Shown: piece after piece, positions 1-6,923 of the stretch
Numbering within the stretch: the stretch's first letter is position 1
Layout: every line of letters starts with the position of its first letter
NCBI GenBank assembly: GCA_029939015.1
Contig: JAOZTV010000092.1
Location: forward strand, 1-10,125
Source of the DNA: Candidatus Aminicenantota bacterium
Lineage (GTDB): Bacteria; Acidobacteriota; Aminicenantia; UBA2199
Direction of reading: 5' to 3'
DNA: 10,125 nt
Program-made: the position numbers and the translations under genes
Notes under the pieces: model-generated
Database searches by the model: none
What the model was told of the DNA's origin: nothing
What the model saw: only the letters and a program-made list of their open reading frames with translations

Positions 1-1
1 T

Positions 2-940
2 CTATTGTCTTTTCTTTAAATAATTTACCATTAAATTTTTAAATTCAGTTTGATAATCTGATTCGATAATTTTCTTGCTGACATTCATAATTAAATCAAT
101 TTCTCCACTCATTGGAAATATTTCAATAGAGAATCCCATTTCTGAGATTGTTTCCTTAATTATTTTATCTGAGCTAACTGTATATTTTTTCAAATGTTCA
201 ACCATAAATAATATAAAAGGAGAATATTGTACAGATTGACCATATTTAATAATTTCTGTATTCTTTTCTGGATTTTCATAAGACTCAAGTACAGAATTAA
301 GGTTTATATTTGTGTCTTTTTTAATAAAAAATCCTGGAGTACTTATTGAAATTTCTTTTTCACCTAATGGTATCTCTATCTCAATCATATTTTTTAAAGC
401 ATAAAGTCCTTCTTTATTATCAAATTTTGAATGGACTATTATACCTTTTTCAATTACAATAAGACCTTTTTTATTTCTAAAATTGATTTTGAGTGTAATA
501 CTCTCTTTATAAAAATTAATTATTTTTAAAATAAAAAATAGAGATAGGGCTTTCGATGAATTATTTCCAATAGATTGCCCTGTTTTTAAATGATTATTAA
601 TTGTATTTCTTAACCAAGCATTATCAAAAGGTTTTATTAATACATTTAATGTTTTAAAATAGTTAATTTTTTTTATTACTATTGGGTTTTTATAATCACC
701 TGAGAAGATTATTTGACCTGAATATTTTTTGTTTATCAGAGTTTCAAATAAAGAAATAATATTCACTTCTAAAAACTCAATATTTAAATATATTAGATTA
801 TAAATGTTTTTTTTAATTAATTTTACAGCTTTACTTATGGAAGATATAGCATCTATCTCAAAATCGTTATTTAAAAGCAAATCCGGTAGAATTATTGATG
901 TTTCAATAACTTTTTCTAAAAAAAGAATTTTTTTTTTCAT
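2..940 (-). CDS. Pseudo-receiver plus DUF4388 (PATAN-like) signalling protein
   Basis: A 312-aa protein, complete, with a TAG stop at the window edge. Residues 1-118 look like a response-regulator receiver fold: a hydrophobic first strand (KILFLE), a third strand LIYLNIE at about 49-55, IIFSGDY at 77-83 and a KPF motif at 103-105. The position normally held by the phospho-accepting Asp appears to be Asn53, so it is probably not phosphorylated in the usual way. Residues about 130-205 resemble DUF4388: a strand-rich segment with GLIVIEKGIIVHSKFDNKEG followed by a helix. This domain is frequent in signalling proteins of myxobacteria and spirochaetes. Residues 210-312 match nothing I recognise. 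The gene is divergent from the TIGR02265-like gene at 1015, with 74 bp between them. The ATG at 940 lies 6 nt from a TATAAT box and has no Shine-Dalgarno sequence, so the mRNA is probably leaderless. Domain calls are by eye. The function is inferred as protein-interaction signalling. Confidence 0.6.
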   Translation of the reverse strand: MKKKILFLEKVIETSIILPDLLLNNDFEIDAISSISKAVKLIKKNIYNLIYLNIEFLEVNIISLFETLINKKYSGQIIFSGDYKNPIVIKKINYFKTLNVLIKPFDNAWLRNTINNHLKTGQSIGNNSSKALSLFFILKIINFYKESITLKINFRNKKGLIVIEKGIIVHSKFDNKEGLYALKNMIEIEIPLGEKEISISTPGFFIKKDTNINLNSVLESYENPEKNTEIIKYGQSVQYSPFILFMVEHLKKYTVSSDKIIKETISEMGFSIEIFPMSGEIDLIMNVSKKIIESDYQTEFKNLMVNYLKKRQ

Positions 941-945
941 ATTAT

Positions 946-974
946 ATTATAGCCTTTAGCAGTTATTTTTGCAA
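946..974 (-). promoter_or_regulatory. Predicted leaderless promoter for the pseudo-receiver/DUF4388 gene
   Basis: On the minus strand, TTGCAA (969-974) is followed by a 17-nt spacer and a perfect TATAAT (946-951). The -10 box ends 6 nt before the A of the ATG at 940, so transcription should begin at or next to the start codon. No Shine-Dalgarno sequence is present. Its -35 box is only 2 bp from the -35 box of the opposing promoter. Confidence 0.65.
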
Positions 975-976
975 TC

Positions 977-1006
977 TTGACAAAGCTATATATTTTACAA
1001 TATAAT
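977..1006 (+). promoter_or_regulatory. Predicted leaderless promoter for the TIGR02265-like gene
   Basis: A perfect TTGACA (977-982), an 18-nt spacer and a perfect TATAAT (1001-1006) precede the ATG at 1015. The expected start of transcription (about 1012-1014) leaves 0-3 nt of leader. The stretch before the ATG is only A/T and has no Shine-Dalgarno sequence. Confidence 0.72.
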
Positions 1007-1014
1007 ATTATATT

Positions 1015-1599
1015 ATGAAAATTGATGATTCTATTATGGAAGTAAGGGGTTCAGCTGTACAAACTGTACCAATCGCTTTAGTACAAAAATTTGGTAAAAA
1101 TGCTCTAAATACTTGGTTAGAATCATTATCTTCTGAAGCAAGACTTATATATGGTTCACCTATTAATGATAAAAGTTGGTACCCATTAAAACAAATTCTT
1201 ATTGAACCAATGGCTAGTATTGCTCAATTATTTTATAATAATGATTATAAAAAAGCTGGATGGGAATTTGGTAATTATAGTGTAGAATTAGGTGTAAAAG
1301 GTTTAAAAAAATTAATTTTTAAAATAATAACCCCTGGCATTATTATTTCAAAGGCTGTTGACATTCTTCCAACTTATTATAGACCTTGTAAACTTAAAAC
1401 AGTTAAAAATATGAAAGGGTCTGCTATTTTTCAAATAATTAATTTCCCAGATATTGACGAAACAACTGAATATAGAATTGCAGGATGGATGTTCGGTGCT
1501 TTAAAAATTAATAATGTAAATAAACCAAAGGTTGAAATCACTCAATTTTTGTCAAAAAAACAAGCATATACCGAATACCATTTGAACTGGATTCCATAA
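1015..1599 (+). CDS. TIGR02265/DUF2378-like protein
   Basis: A 194-aa soluble protein with no signal peptide. Its order of motifs resembles the TIGR02265 (DUF2378) family, best known from Myxococcales. It has an opening GSA...V...FG segment (12-27), SWYPLKQ (54-60), a helical GWEFGNYSVELGVKGL stretch (82-97) and a middle region with KAVDILPTYYRPCKLK (113-128). A late GSAIFQIINFPD strand (135-146) is followed by AGWMFGALKI (156-165). This architecture is distantly similar to haem-NO-binding and V4R-type small-molecule-binding folds. Many relatives have a Cys near the C-terminus; here the only Cys is Cys125. The biochemical role of the family is not established. The divergent DUF4388 gene suggests a shared signalling role, which is inference. 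The start is supported by a consensus promoter 9 nt upstream. No terminator is evident before the convergent gene at 1645. Confidence 0.55.
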   Translation: MKIDDSIMEVRGSAVQTVPIALVQKFGKNALNTWLESLSSEARLIYGSPINDKSWYPLKQILIEPMASIAQLFYNNDYKKAGWEFGNYSVELGVKGLKKLIFKIITPGIIISKAVDILPTYYRPCKLKTVKNMKGSAIFQIINFPDIDETTEYRIAGWMFGALKINNVNKPKVEITQFLSKKQAYTEYHLNWIP

Positions 1600-1644
1600 A
1601 AAAATCTTAAATATTTAGTCAAATTGGTAGTTATATTGAATCGA

Positions 1645-2808
1645 TTATTTAATATCCATAAGAGTTTGTGAAACATTTATAATTGCAATACCATTACCTC
1701 TGTCAATTCTAGTTGTGTATTCGTATAGTTTACTTATTAAAAAAGCCTTATAGGCAGAGATGTTAATGTTTTTTTGTTTGTTTATTAAATTAATATACTC
1801 ATCGTCAAATTTAATGCTATTATATACTCTTAGAATCATTTCTGTCTTGTCTTTGTATTTAGTGCTTAATTTTTTAAAAAATTCGATACCTTTTTCTTGA
1901 GAATCTGGAGTAATAAGTTTATTTATTGGTGATAATTTTCCATATTGATCTAATATAATTAAATCATATATAAATGACCTCATATTATTACCTCTGTGGC
2001 CACCTCTTCCAGTTAAGGTAGTGTTAATAAATAATTCATGAAGTAATGCAACCTTAGGTGAACTAAATCCAGGTTTTATTTTAACATTATCGCCTGTCTC
2101 TTTAGCTTCTTTAATATCATCACTTAGATAAGTTAAATCACCATCTAATACTTTTAATAAGACTTCAGTAATTGCAGAATTATCAAGTTTTTTATTAATA
2201 AAAAGTTCTGCATCGATTGAATCTTTCTTGATAATTTTTTTAAATCTATCTGCTAAAATTCTTATTATTTGAATTTTACTTAATTGAGGTTTTGATTCTT
2301 TAGTGTTTATACTATTTTGGGCTGAATTCTTTATATTAGACTTTATATAGTCATTGTTTTTAGGCTGTCCTTCAATCTCAAATCTTCTGCCATCAAAGCT
2401 TTTACCATAGAGTATTCCATTATCTATATCTTTAAAAAGTATTAATTCTTTTTTTTCATCAAAACCCGAGAAGACATCATTTGTAAAATATTCGAAAATA
2501 TCAACTCCTTTTATATTATAAAGAAAGAAGAATCCACCTGATGTTTTAGAAGCTAATTTTTCACCATTATATTTTAAATCAAAAACTAGGCCATCAATAA
2601 TAAATACAGGCTTTTTTTTAGGCTTATCTTCTTTTTCATTTATAATATCAGAATTAATAACAGGTATTTTTCCAATTAGATAATAATTTTCATCATATAC
2701 TTTAGCAAAATCTGATTCATAAAGAACAAAAGCAAGTTTTAAAGAAGCCTTCATTGAGTCGTCTAATTTCTCATTTTTATTATTAGAAAATTCAGTTTTT
2801 TTTGTCAT
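1645..2808 (-). CDS. Uncharacterised 387-aa cytoplasmic protein
   Basis: I do not recognise this family. The protein has no signal peptide or membrane segment and looks cytoplasmic. Residues about 23-147 are rich in short beta strands with repeated aromatic/glycine turns (FIIDGLVFDLKYNG, SGGFFFLYNIKG, LYGKSFDGRRFEIEG). A low-complexity Lys/Asn/Ser linker follows (about 150-175). From about 175 onward it is mostly helical and charged. A compact glycine/basic motif, TGRGGHRGNNMR at about 267-278, could be a ligand or nucleic-acid contact, but this is only a guess. The gene is divergent from the HAMP-SpoIIE phosphatase at 2901 and shares its 92-bp intergenic region, so the two may be co-controlled. 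The ATG at 2808 lies 7 nt after a TATAAT box, which suggests a leaderless mRNA. Composition and length support a real gene, but no function is offered. Confidence 0.75.
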   Translation of the reverse strand: MTKKTEFSNNKNEKLDDSMKASLKLAFVLYESDFAKVYDENYYLIGKIPVINSDIINEKEDKPKKKPVFIIDGLVFDLKYNGEKLASKTSGGFFFLYNIKGVDIFEYFTNDVFSGFDEKKELILFKDIDNGILYGKSFDGRRFEIEGQPKNNDYIKSNIKNSAQNSINTKESKPQLSKIQIIRILADRFKKIIKKDSIDAELFINKKLDNSAITEVLLKVLDGDLTYLSDDIKEAKETGDNVKIKPGFSSPKVALLHELFINTTLTGRGGHRGNNMRSFIYDLIILDQYGKLSPINKLITPDSQEKGIEFFKKLSTKYKDKTEMILRVYNSIKFDDEYINLINKQKNINISAYKAFLISKLYEYTTRIDRGNGIAIINVSQTLMDIK

Positions 2809-2814
2809 AAATTT

Positions 2815-2843
2815 ATTATACCCAATCTAAAACTTATATGCAA
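2815..2843 (-). promoter_or_regulatory. Predicted leaderless promoter for the 387-aa gene
   Basis: Minus-strand TTGCAT (2838-2843), a 17-nt spacer and TATAAT (2815-2820). The -10 box ends 7 nt before the A of the ATG at 2808, so the predicted +1 coincides with the start codon. No Shine-Dalgarno sequence is present. Confidence 0.68.
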
Positions 2844-2865
2844 TGAAATTAAAGTAATACTTTCA

Positions 2866-2894
2866 TTGAATTCTATTAAGATAAATATTATAAT
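2866..2894 (+). promoter_or_regulatory. Predicted leaderless promoter for the phosphatase-rnc pair
   Basis: TTGAAT (2866-2871), a 17-nt spacer and TATAAT (2889-2894). The ATG at 2901 is 7 nt beyond the -10 box, exactly where +1 is expected. The sequence between has no Shine-Dalgarno match. Confidence 0.68.
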
Positions 2895-2900
2895 TATCAA

Positions 2901-4826
2901 ATGAGATATAAATTAAAAAAAGTTGATATTTTTAATATATTATTGTTCTTCTTTGCATTTCTTTCTTATGTATTTTCCTTTGGAGATTTCAAGCTTTTTT
3001 TATGGATTTCTACAGGTTTTACTGCTCTTAGGCTACTCATATTATTAAAAAGAAAAATTCTTTGGAAAACACGTAATCGACTGATTTTTTCAGGTTTGTT
3101 CTTTGTTATAACTCCATTGTTCTTTATAATAACCCTATTTGTATTAGTTTCAAGCATTGTAATGGGACAATATGGAGTAACAATTGTCAATAATATGATG
3201 AACCTTCAACTTAAATCGCTTAATGATTATGCTGAAAACAGTATTGAACAGTATGAAATTTCGGATAATCAAGAAGAATTCTTGGAAGAAAGGATAAAAT
3301 GGATTGATAAAAAATTGAATGTTAAAACAGAAAAAAAAAGTAAAAGAAATGAACATTTGATTTTATGCTATATGATGAAAGATGAAACTGGCAATTTTTA
3401 TTCTCTTGGAAAAACACATAAAAACTTTGATATAAAAAAATTTAAAAACCATAAAGAACTTAATGGATATTTTTTATTAGGCAACAAATTATACTTTGGT
3501 GTAATCAGAGAAGGTAAAAAACTTAAAATTTTAGCTGCAAAAAATATTAATCAAAAAGTTTTTACAGATTATATATCTAAGATAAGTGATTATTCTGTTA
3601 GATTTAGAAAACCTGGCAAACGAGAATTGATAGTAATTGGGAATATTAAAAATAAAGAAATACATGATGATAACGATATTGGAGTTAGTTTATCTTCTTA
3701 CACATATAAATATTTGAATTTTAATAATTCTACATCAGCAATTGAAGGTGTTGCTTCTTTTCCAATTAAATTAAATATTGGAAATATGTATAATAAATGG
3801 AAGAATGAAACACCTTTTAAAGATGATGATAGTATTATAACAATCATTTATATCTTAATCGCAATATTTGGTTTTTTTATTGTTTTGTCTTTTCTTGTTG
3901 GTTTTAAAATTATAAGAGTCATTACAAAGGCAATCAATCAATTAACTAAGGGTACTCATAAAATAAGAAATGGAGATTTTTCATTTAGAATAAAAATCAA
4001 GTCAAAAGACCAACTCCAATATCTTGCTGAATCATTTAATGAGATGGCTTCAGGAATTAACAGATTACTTGTAGAGGAAAAAGAAAAACATAGACTTGAA
4101 GAAGAGTTGAGAATAGCCAGAACTATTCAGGAAAAATTATTGCCCGACGAGAATTTTGAAACCAATGAATTTGAAATATCTGCAATAAATATACCTGCTG
4201 AAGAGATAGCAGGGGATTATTTTGATTATTATTATAAGAAAGATGATTATCTAATGCTTATTATTGCTGATGTTTCAGGAAAAGGGGCATCTGCTGCTTT
4301 TTATATGGCAGAATTAAAAGGTGTTAATAATCATCTTAGAAAAACGGATATTTCGCCTGCAAAATTAACAGCAGAATTTCATCATAGTTTAGTTGATACA
4401 TTTGATAAGGTGACTTTTATAACAATGAGTATTGCAAAATTCAATATTCCAGAAAAGAAATTTGTTTTTTCAAGAGCAGGGCATACTAAGGGTATATTCT
4501 ATAATAAAAACAAAAACAAAATTGTAGAATTATTTCCAAATGGAATTGCTATTGGAGTGCCACATTTTTGTGAAAATAAGGTTCAGGAAATATCAATTGG
4601 ATATAACTCAGGTGATATTTTGATTTTATTTTCTGATGGTTTATCTGAAATTATGAATGAGAGCAGTGATATGTTTGAAATAGATAGAATAATATCTGTG
4701 CTTGAAAATAATATTGATAAATCTGCTTCAGAAATTAAAGAAATCATTTTAAAAGAAAGTGAAGTTTTTGCACAAAATGTTCCAAATCAGGACGACCTTA
4801 CACTGATGGTTTTAAAGGTAAAATAA
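2901..4826 (+). CDS. Membrane HAMP-SpoIIE (RsbU-like) PP2C serine phosphatase
   Basis: A 641-aa membrane-bound PP2C-type phosphatase. Hydrophobic segments lie at about 10-50 (one or two helices) and 61-89. A sensor region of roughly 220 residues follows (about 90-310), then a membrane helix at 312-338. A HAMP linker (about 339-393) ends in ESFNEMASGINRL, and a short coiled coil with ELRIARTIQEKLLP (402-415) leads into the SpoIIE phosphatase domain (about 425-640). The metal-binding motifs are intact: GDYFD (438-442, Asp439), ADVSGKGASAA (456-466), SRAGH (524-528), SDGLSE (578-583) and QDDLT (630-634). Such proteins dephosphorylate STAS-type anti-sigma antagonists in partner-switching pathways. 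No STAS or anti-sigma gene is in the window, so the target is unknown. Its stop codon directly abuts the rnc start, so the two are probably cotranscribed. The sensor region matches no family I recognise. Confidence 0.9.
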   Translation: MRYKLKKVDIFNILLFFFAFLSYVFSFGDFKLFLWISTGFTALRLLILLKRKILWKTRNRLIFSGLFFVITPLFFIITLFVLVSSIVMGQYGVTIVNNMMNLQLKSLNDYAENSIEQYEISDNQEEFLEERIKWIDKKLNVKTEKKSKRNEHLILCYMMKDETGNFYSLGKTHKNFDIKKFKNHKELNGYFLLGNKLYFGVIREGKKLKILAAKNINQKVFTDYISKISDYSVRFRKPGKRELIVIGNIKNKEIHDDNDIGVSLSSYTYKYLNFNNSTSAIEGVASFPIKLNIGNMYNKWKNETPFKDDDSIITIIYILIAIFGFFIVLSFLVGFKIIRVITKAINQLTKGTHKIRNGDFSFRIKIKSKDQLQYLAESFNEMASGINRLLVEEKEKHRLEEELRIARTIQEKLLPDENFETNEFEISAINIPAEEIAGDYFDYYYKKDDYLMLIIADVSGKGASAAFYMAELKGVNNHLRKTDISPAKLTAEFHHSLVDTFDKVTFITMSIAKFNIPEKKFVFSRAGHTKGIFYNKNKNKIVELFPNGIAIGVPHFCENKVQEISIGYNSGDILILFSDGLSEIMNESSDMFEIDRIISVLENNIDKSASEIKEIILKESEVFAQNVPNQDDLTLMVLKVK

Positions 4827-5555
4827 ATGAGTAAAACATTAGAAGAAAAAATTAAATATACTTTTAAAAACCAGGAATTATTGAAATTAGCATTAACTCA
4901 TAAATCCTTTAATGAAGGTCATAAAGTTAAAAAACCTGATAATGAAAACCTTGAATTTTTAGGTGATTCAGTTATAAATCTTGCAGTAACTGAACATCTT
5001 TTTAAAAGATTTAAGAAACTTCCTGAAGGCGAACTATCTAAAATAAAAGCACATTTAATTTCTACTAGTTCTTTGTTTGAAATAGCTGAATCAATAAATT
5101 TAAGTGATCATATCCTGCTTGGTAAAGGGGAAGAAAAGAATTTAGGAAGACAAAACCGTAGAATAATTGCATCAACTTTAGAAGCGCTTATAGGTAGTAT
5201 ATTTTTAGATTCAAATTTTAAAAAGGCATCCTCAACAATATTAGATTTTTTTATGGAATTTTTTAGAAATTATGAAAAGGATTCTTTTAAAATTAACGAT
5301 TATAAATCTGAATTACAGGAAGTCATTCAAAAACATAGAAATATATTGCCAATTTATGAAATTATTGATGAAACAGGTAAACCACCTGATATGATTTTTA
5401 TATCAACAATAATTTTAGATGATGAAGAGATTGGTAGGGGAAAGGGTAAAAATAAAAGACAGGCTGAACAGGATGCAGCAATGAATGCTCTTAAAAAATT
5501 AGACAATCTCTCGCATTACGAAAAATTGTCTAAAGTGTTTTTTCTTAAAAATTAA
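4827..5555 (+). CDS. rnc: Ribonuclease III
   Basis: A 242-aa double-strand-specific endoribonuclease acting in rRNA and mRNA processing. The catalytic domain (about 5-148) carries the family signature NLEFLGDSV at 41-49, with Glu40, Glu43 and Asp47 in the metal-binding positions. The second catalytic motif is ASTLEALIG (115-123). Glu119 is present, but the preceding Asp of the usual ADxxEA motif is Ser116. The double-stranded-RNA-binding domain (about 157-226) is complete, with the GRGKGKNKRQAEQDAA segment at its end. A 16-residue tail follows. The ATG immediately follows the phosphatase TAA with no gap, and no separate promoter or Shine-Dalgarno sequence is obvious, so translation is probably coupled. 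RNase III beside a partner-switching phosphatase is not its common context (often acyl carrier and fatty-acid genes). Confidence 0.93.
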   Translation: MSKTLEEKIKYTFKNQELLKLALTHKSFNEGHKVKKPDNENLEFLGDSVINLAVTEHLFKRFKKLPEGELSKIKAHLISTSSLFEIAESINLSDHILLGKGEEKNLGRQNRRIIASTLEALIGSIFLDSNFKKASSTILDFFMEFFRNYEKDSFKINDYKSELQEVIQKHRNILPIYEIIDETGKPPDMIFISTIILDDEEIGRGKGKNKRQAEQDAAMNALKKLDNLSHYEKLSKVFFLKN

Positions 5556-5562
5556 TTTTTTA

Positions 5563-5575
5563 CCTAAATTTTAGG
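5563..5575. terminator. Weak palindrome between convergent rnc and merR ends
   Basis: CCTAAATTTTAGG is a near-perfect palindrome in the 22-bp gap between the rnc stop and the MerR stop. It could form a small 5-bp stem, with T-rich sequence on one side (5555-5561). The stem is AT-rich and lacks an immediately following T-run on either transcript, so this is a poor candidate for a bidirectional terminator. It is recorded because nothing else separates the two convergent units. Confidence 0.22.
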
Positions 5576-5577
5576 CA

Positions 5578-6090
5578 TTACATTATCACATAATTGTTTT
5601 TGTCATTTTTTTGTATATTTTTTAATTCTTCTGGTTTTTTTCTTGGTTTTTCCTTCATAGGATCATCAATAAAGAATTTTTTTATATCATCACAGCCAAC
5701 AACATTATAATAAACTGGACATATTCTGCATGAAGAAAGAGGCTCGTGGCATTTTTCTTCAGTTGCCCAACATGGTCTGGAAAAATTTTTATAAGCTGCA
5801 CATTCACTTTCATCTTTTTTTGTGCATTCACGCATCTTCCAACATGGAGTGAGTGCCAGTAATCTTCTAATACCTTCAAAATTTAATCCATATTCTTTTA
5901 GCATTTTTTTAATACAATGGATTTTTTCGATTTCAAGGTCAGAATAAAGTCGTCTGCCTGTAGGGGTCTTAAATGATAAAATAAGCCCCTCCCTTTCATA
6001 TTGTCTTAATGAATGAACTGATATACCTAATTTATTAGATGCAACTCCAATCGTATATTTTGGTTCAAGATATTGGTCGTCAGGTGTCAT
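5578..6090 (-). CDS. MerR-family regulator with cysteine-rich (two-CW-like) C-terminus
   Basis: A 170-aa protein. Residues 11-80 form a MerR-type winged helix-turn-helix: YTIGVASNKLGISVHSLRQY, then EREGLI, then a TPTGRRLYS wing and the EKIHCIKKML helix. Instead of a long coiled coil and a metal- or drug-binding domain, residues 82-133 hold eight cysteines: 83, 89, 97, 107, 114, 121, 124 and 133. The repeated PCW motifs (82-84 and 106-108) resemble the two-CW cysteine domain found in regulators of anaerobes. A metal or Fe-S cluster seems plausible, but this is inference. The tail is Lys-rich. It is the last gene of the sulfur operon: its ATG overlaps the DsrE-family stop codon (ATGA), and no Shine-Dalgarno sequence lies close upstream, so translation is coupled. 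It may sense redox or sulfur state and feed back on the operon. Confidence 0.82.
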   Translation of the reverse strand: MTPDDQYLEPKYTIGVASNKLGISVHSLRQYEREGLILSFKTPTGRRLYSDLEIEKIHCIKKMLKEYGLNFEGIRRLLALTPCWKMRECTKKDESECAAYKNFSRPCWATEEKCHEPLSSCRICPVYYNVVGCDDIKKFFIDDPMKEKPRKKPEELKNIQKNDKNNYVIM

Positions 6091-6578
6091 GTGAAAATTA
6101 TTTGACCACCAGCTGCTTCCTGATAAAAATCACCAATAGTTAAAATACCATCAAGATCATCATAAAGATCTTCTTTTTTTAATTTGAACATTTCTATAGC
6201 TAATAAACAGGCATATACTTTCCCGCCTGAAGCTGTAATAATCTCAAGAAATTCACTAACTGGTGGCATATCCAACTTATCCATTTCTTTTCTCATCATA
6301 GCAGATACACCAGCTTCAACTCCTGGTAATGAACCAAGAATTGTAGGGAATGGTAGTCCACCAGGCATTTCCATTGCTGGATTTCCAACTGTGCCTGTAT
6401 GAAGTTTATCCATTTTATTCTTCCTGATAGCGTCTAATCCAAAGAATGTAAAGAATATGTTTGCTTCTATTCCTTCCATTAATGCACCATTGGTCATTAC
6501 AAGTGATGCATAGACATCTTCAAGACTGCCTTTTGCACAAATTATTGAAACTTTTTTGATTTTTTCTTTTTTTTCCAT
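6087..6578 (-). CDS. DsrE-family (DsrE2-type) sulfur-relay protein
   Basis: A 163-aa protein of the DsrE/DsrF superfamily, closest in layout to the DsrE2 subgroup. It opens with KKVSIICAKGSLEDVYASLVMTNGA-type sequence (strand, CAKGSLED loop at 14-21, helix). A second strand, EANIFFTFFGLDAI, follows at 38-51. A Met/Pro/Gly-rich insert (about 60-104) comes next, then GGKVYACLLAIEMF (118-131) and a final GDFYQEAAGGQIIFT. Cys124 occupies the place of the persulfide-carrying cysteine in this superfamily; Cys14 is a second candidate. Family members relay sulfane sulfur between donors such as TusA or rhodanese and DsrC or TusE acceptors. The DsrC-like gene lies 15 bp upstream in the same operon, which fits a donor-acceptor pair. 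Upstream of the ATG only a weak GAGAA is seen. The end overlaps the MerR start by 4 nt. Confidence 0.85.
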   Translation of the reverse strand: MEKKEKIKKVSIICAKGSLEDVYASLVMTNGALMEGIEANIFFTFFGLDAIRKNKMDKLHTGTVGNPAMEMPGGLPFPTILGSLPGVEAGVSAMMRKEMDKLDMPPVSEFLEIITASGGKVYACLLAIEMFKLKKEDLYDDLDGILTIGDFYQEAAGGQIIFT

Positions 6579-6593
6579 TTTATTCTCGATTAA

Positions 6594-6908
6594 CTATATA
6601 CAACTTGCCGGTTTTGGAATACCTGCAATCATTGTAGATTTTTTCAGAGGTCCACCTGGAAATAATGCATATAATTCCTTAATAGTAGTAACACCTGATT
6701 TTCCAACCTTTCTAATTGATAGAGTAACATTTTCTTGTTTGCATTTTTGTAGATATTCAATTACTTCCCAATGCTTGTCTGTTAATTCATCAATTTCTTC
6801 ACCCTTAGCTAATTCAATAGCTACTTCTTTAGTCCATTGACTGAAATCTGTCATATAGCCCTTATCGTCAAGGTCAATTGTTTTTCCTGCTAATTCTTTT
6901 TGTGGCAT
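6594..6908 (-). CDS. DsrC/TusE-like sulfur carrier with a single redox cysteine
   Basis: A 104-aa protein of the DsrC/TusE family, of normal length. The N-terminal DDKGYMTDFSQW (14-25) and the LTDKHWEVIEYLQ helix (42-54) are characteristic. The C-terminal arm LFPGGPLKKSTMIAGIPKP (82-100) ends in Ala-Ser-Cys-Ile. The penultimate Cys103 is the universal CysA. The partner CysB of true DsrC lies 11 residues earlier and is Thr92 here, so the protein cannot form the intramolecular disulfide or trisulfide used with dissimilatory sulfite reductase. It should act as a persulfide carrier, as TusE and related DsrC-like proteins do. Cys56 is an extra, non-family cysteine. A good Shine-Dalgarno sequence (AAGGAG, minus strand, 6917-6922) lies 8 nt from the ATG. 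It is the third gene of the operon, and the neighbouring DsrE-family protein is its likely partner. Confidence 0.9.
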   Translation of the reverse strand: MPQKELAGKTIDLDDKGYMTDFSQWTKEVAIELAKGEEIDELTDKHWEVIEYLQKCKQENVTLSIRKVGKSGVTTIKELYALFPGGPLKKSTMIAGIPKPASCI

Positions 6909-6923
6909 TTTTTAATCTCCTTA

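Noticed and set aside
1608..1617. TAAATATTTA palindrome between the convergent genes as a terminator.
   Set aside because: A 10-bp all-A/T palindrome is expected by chance in this composition, would form no stable stem, and has no following T-run.
2966..3356. Two short minus-strand frames inside the phosphatase gene.
   Set aside because: They are shadows of the membrane and sensor coding region, with no ribosome-binding sites and no recognisable motifs.
6184..6840. Two plus-strand open frames (6184-6402 and 6556-6840) opposite the DsrE- and DsrC-family genes.
   Set aside because: They run antisense to genes with clear family motifs and good operon spacing, and their own translations resemble no protein family.
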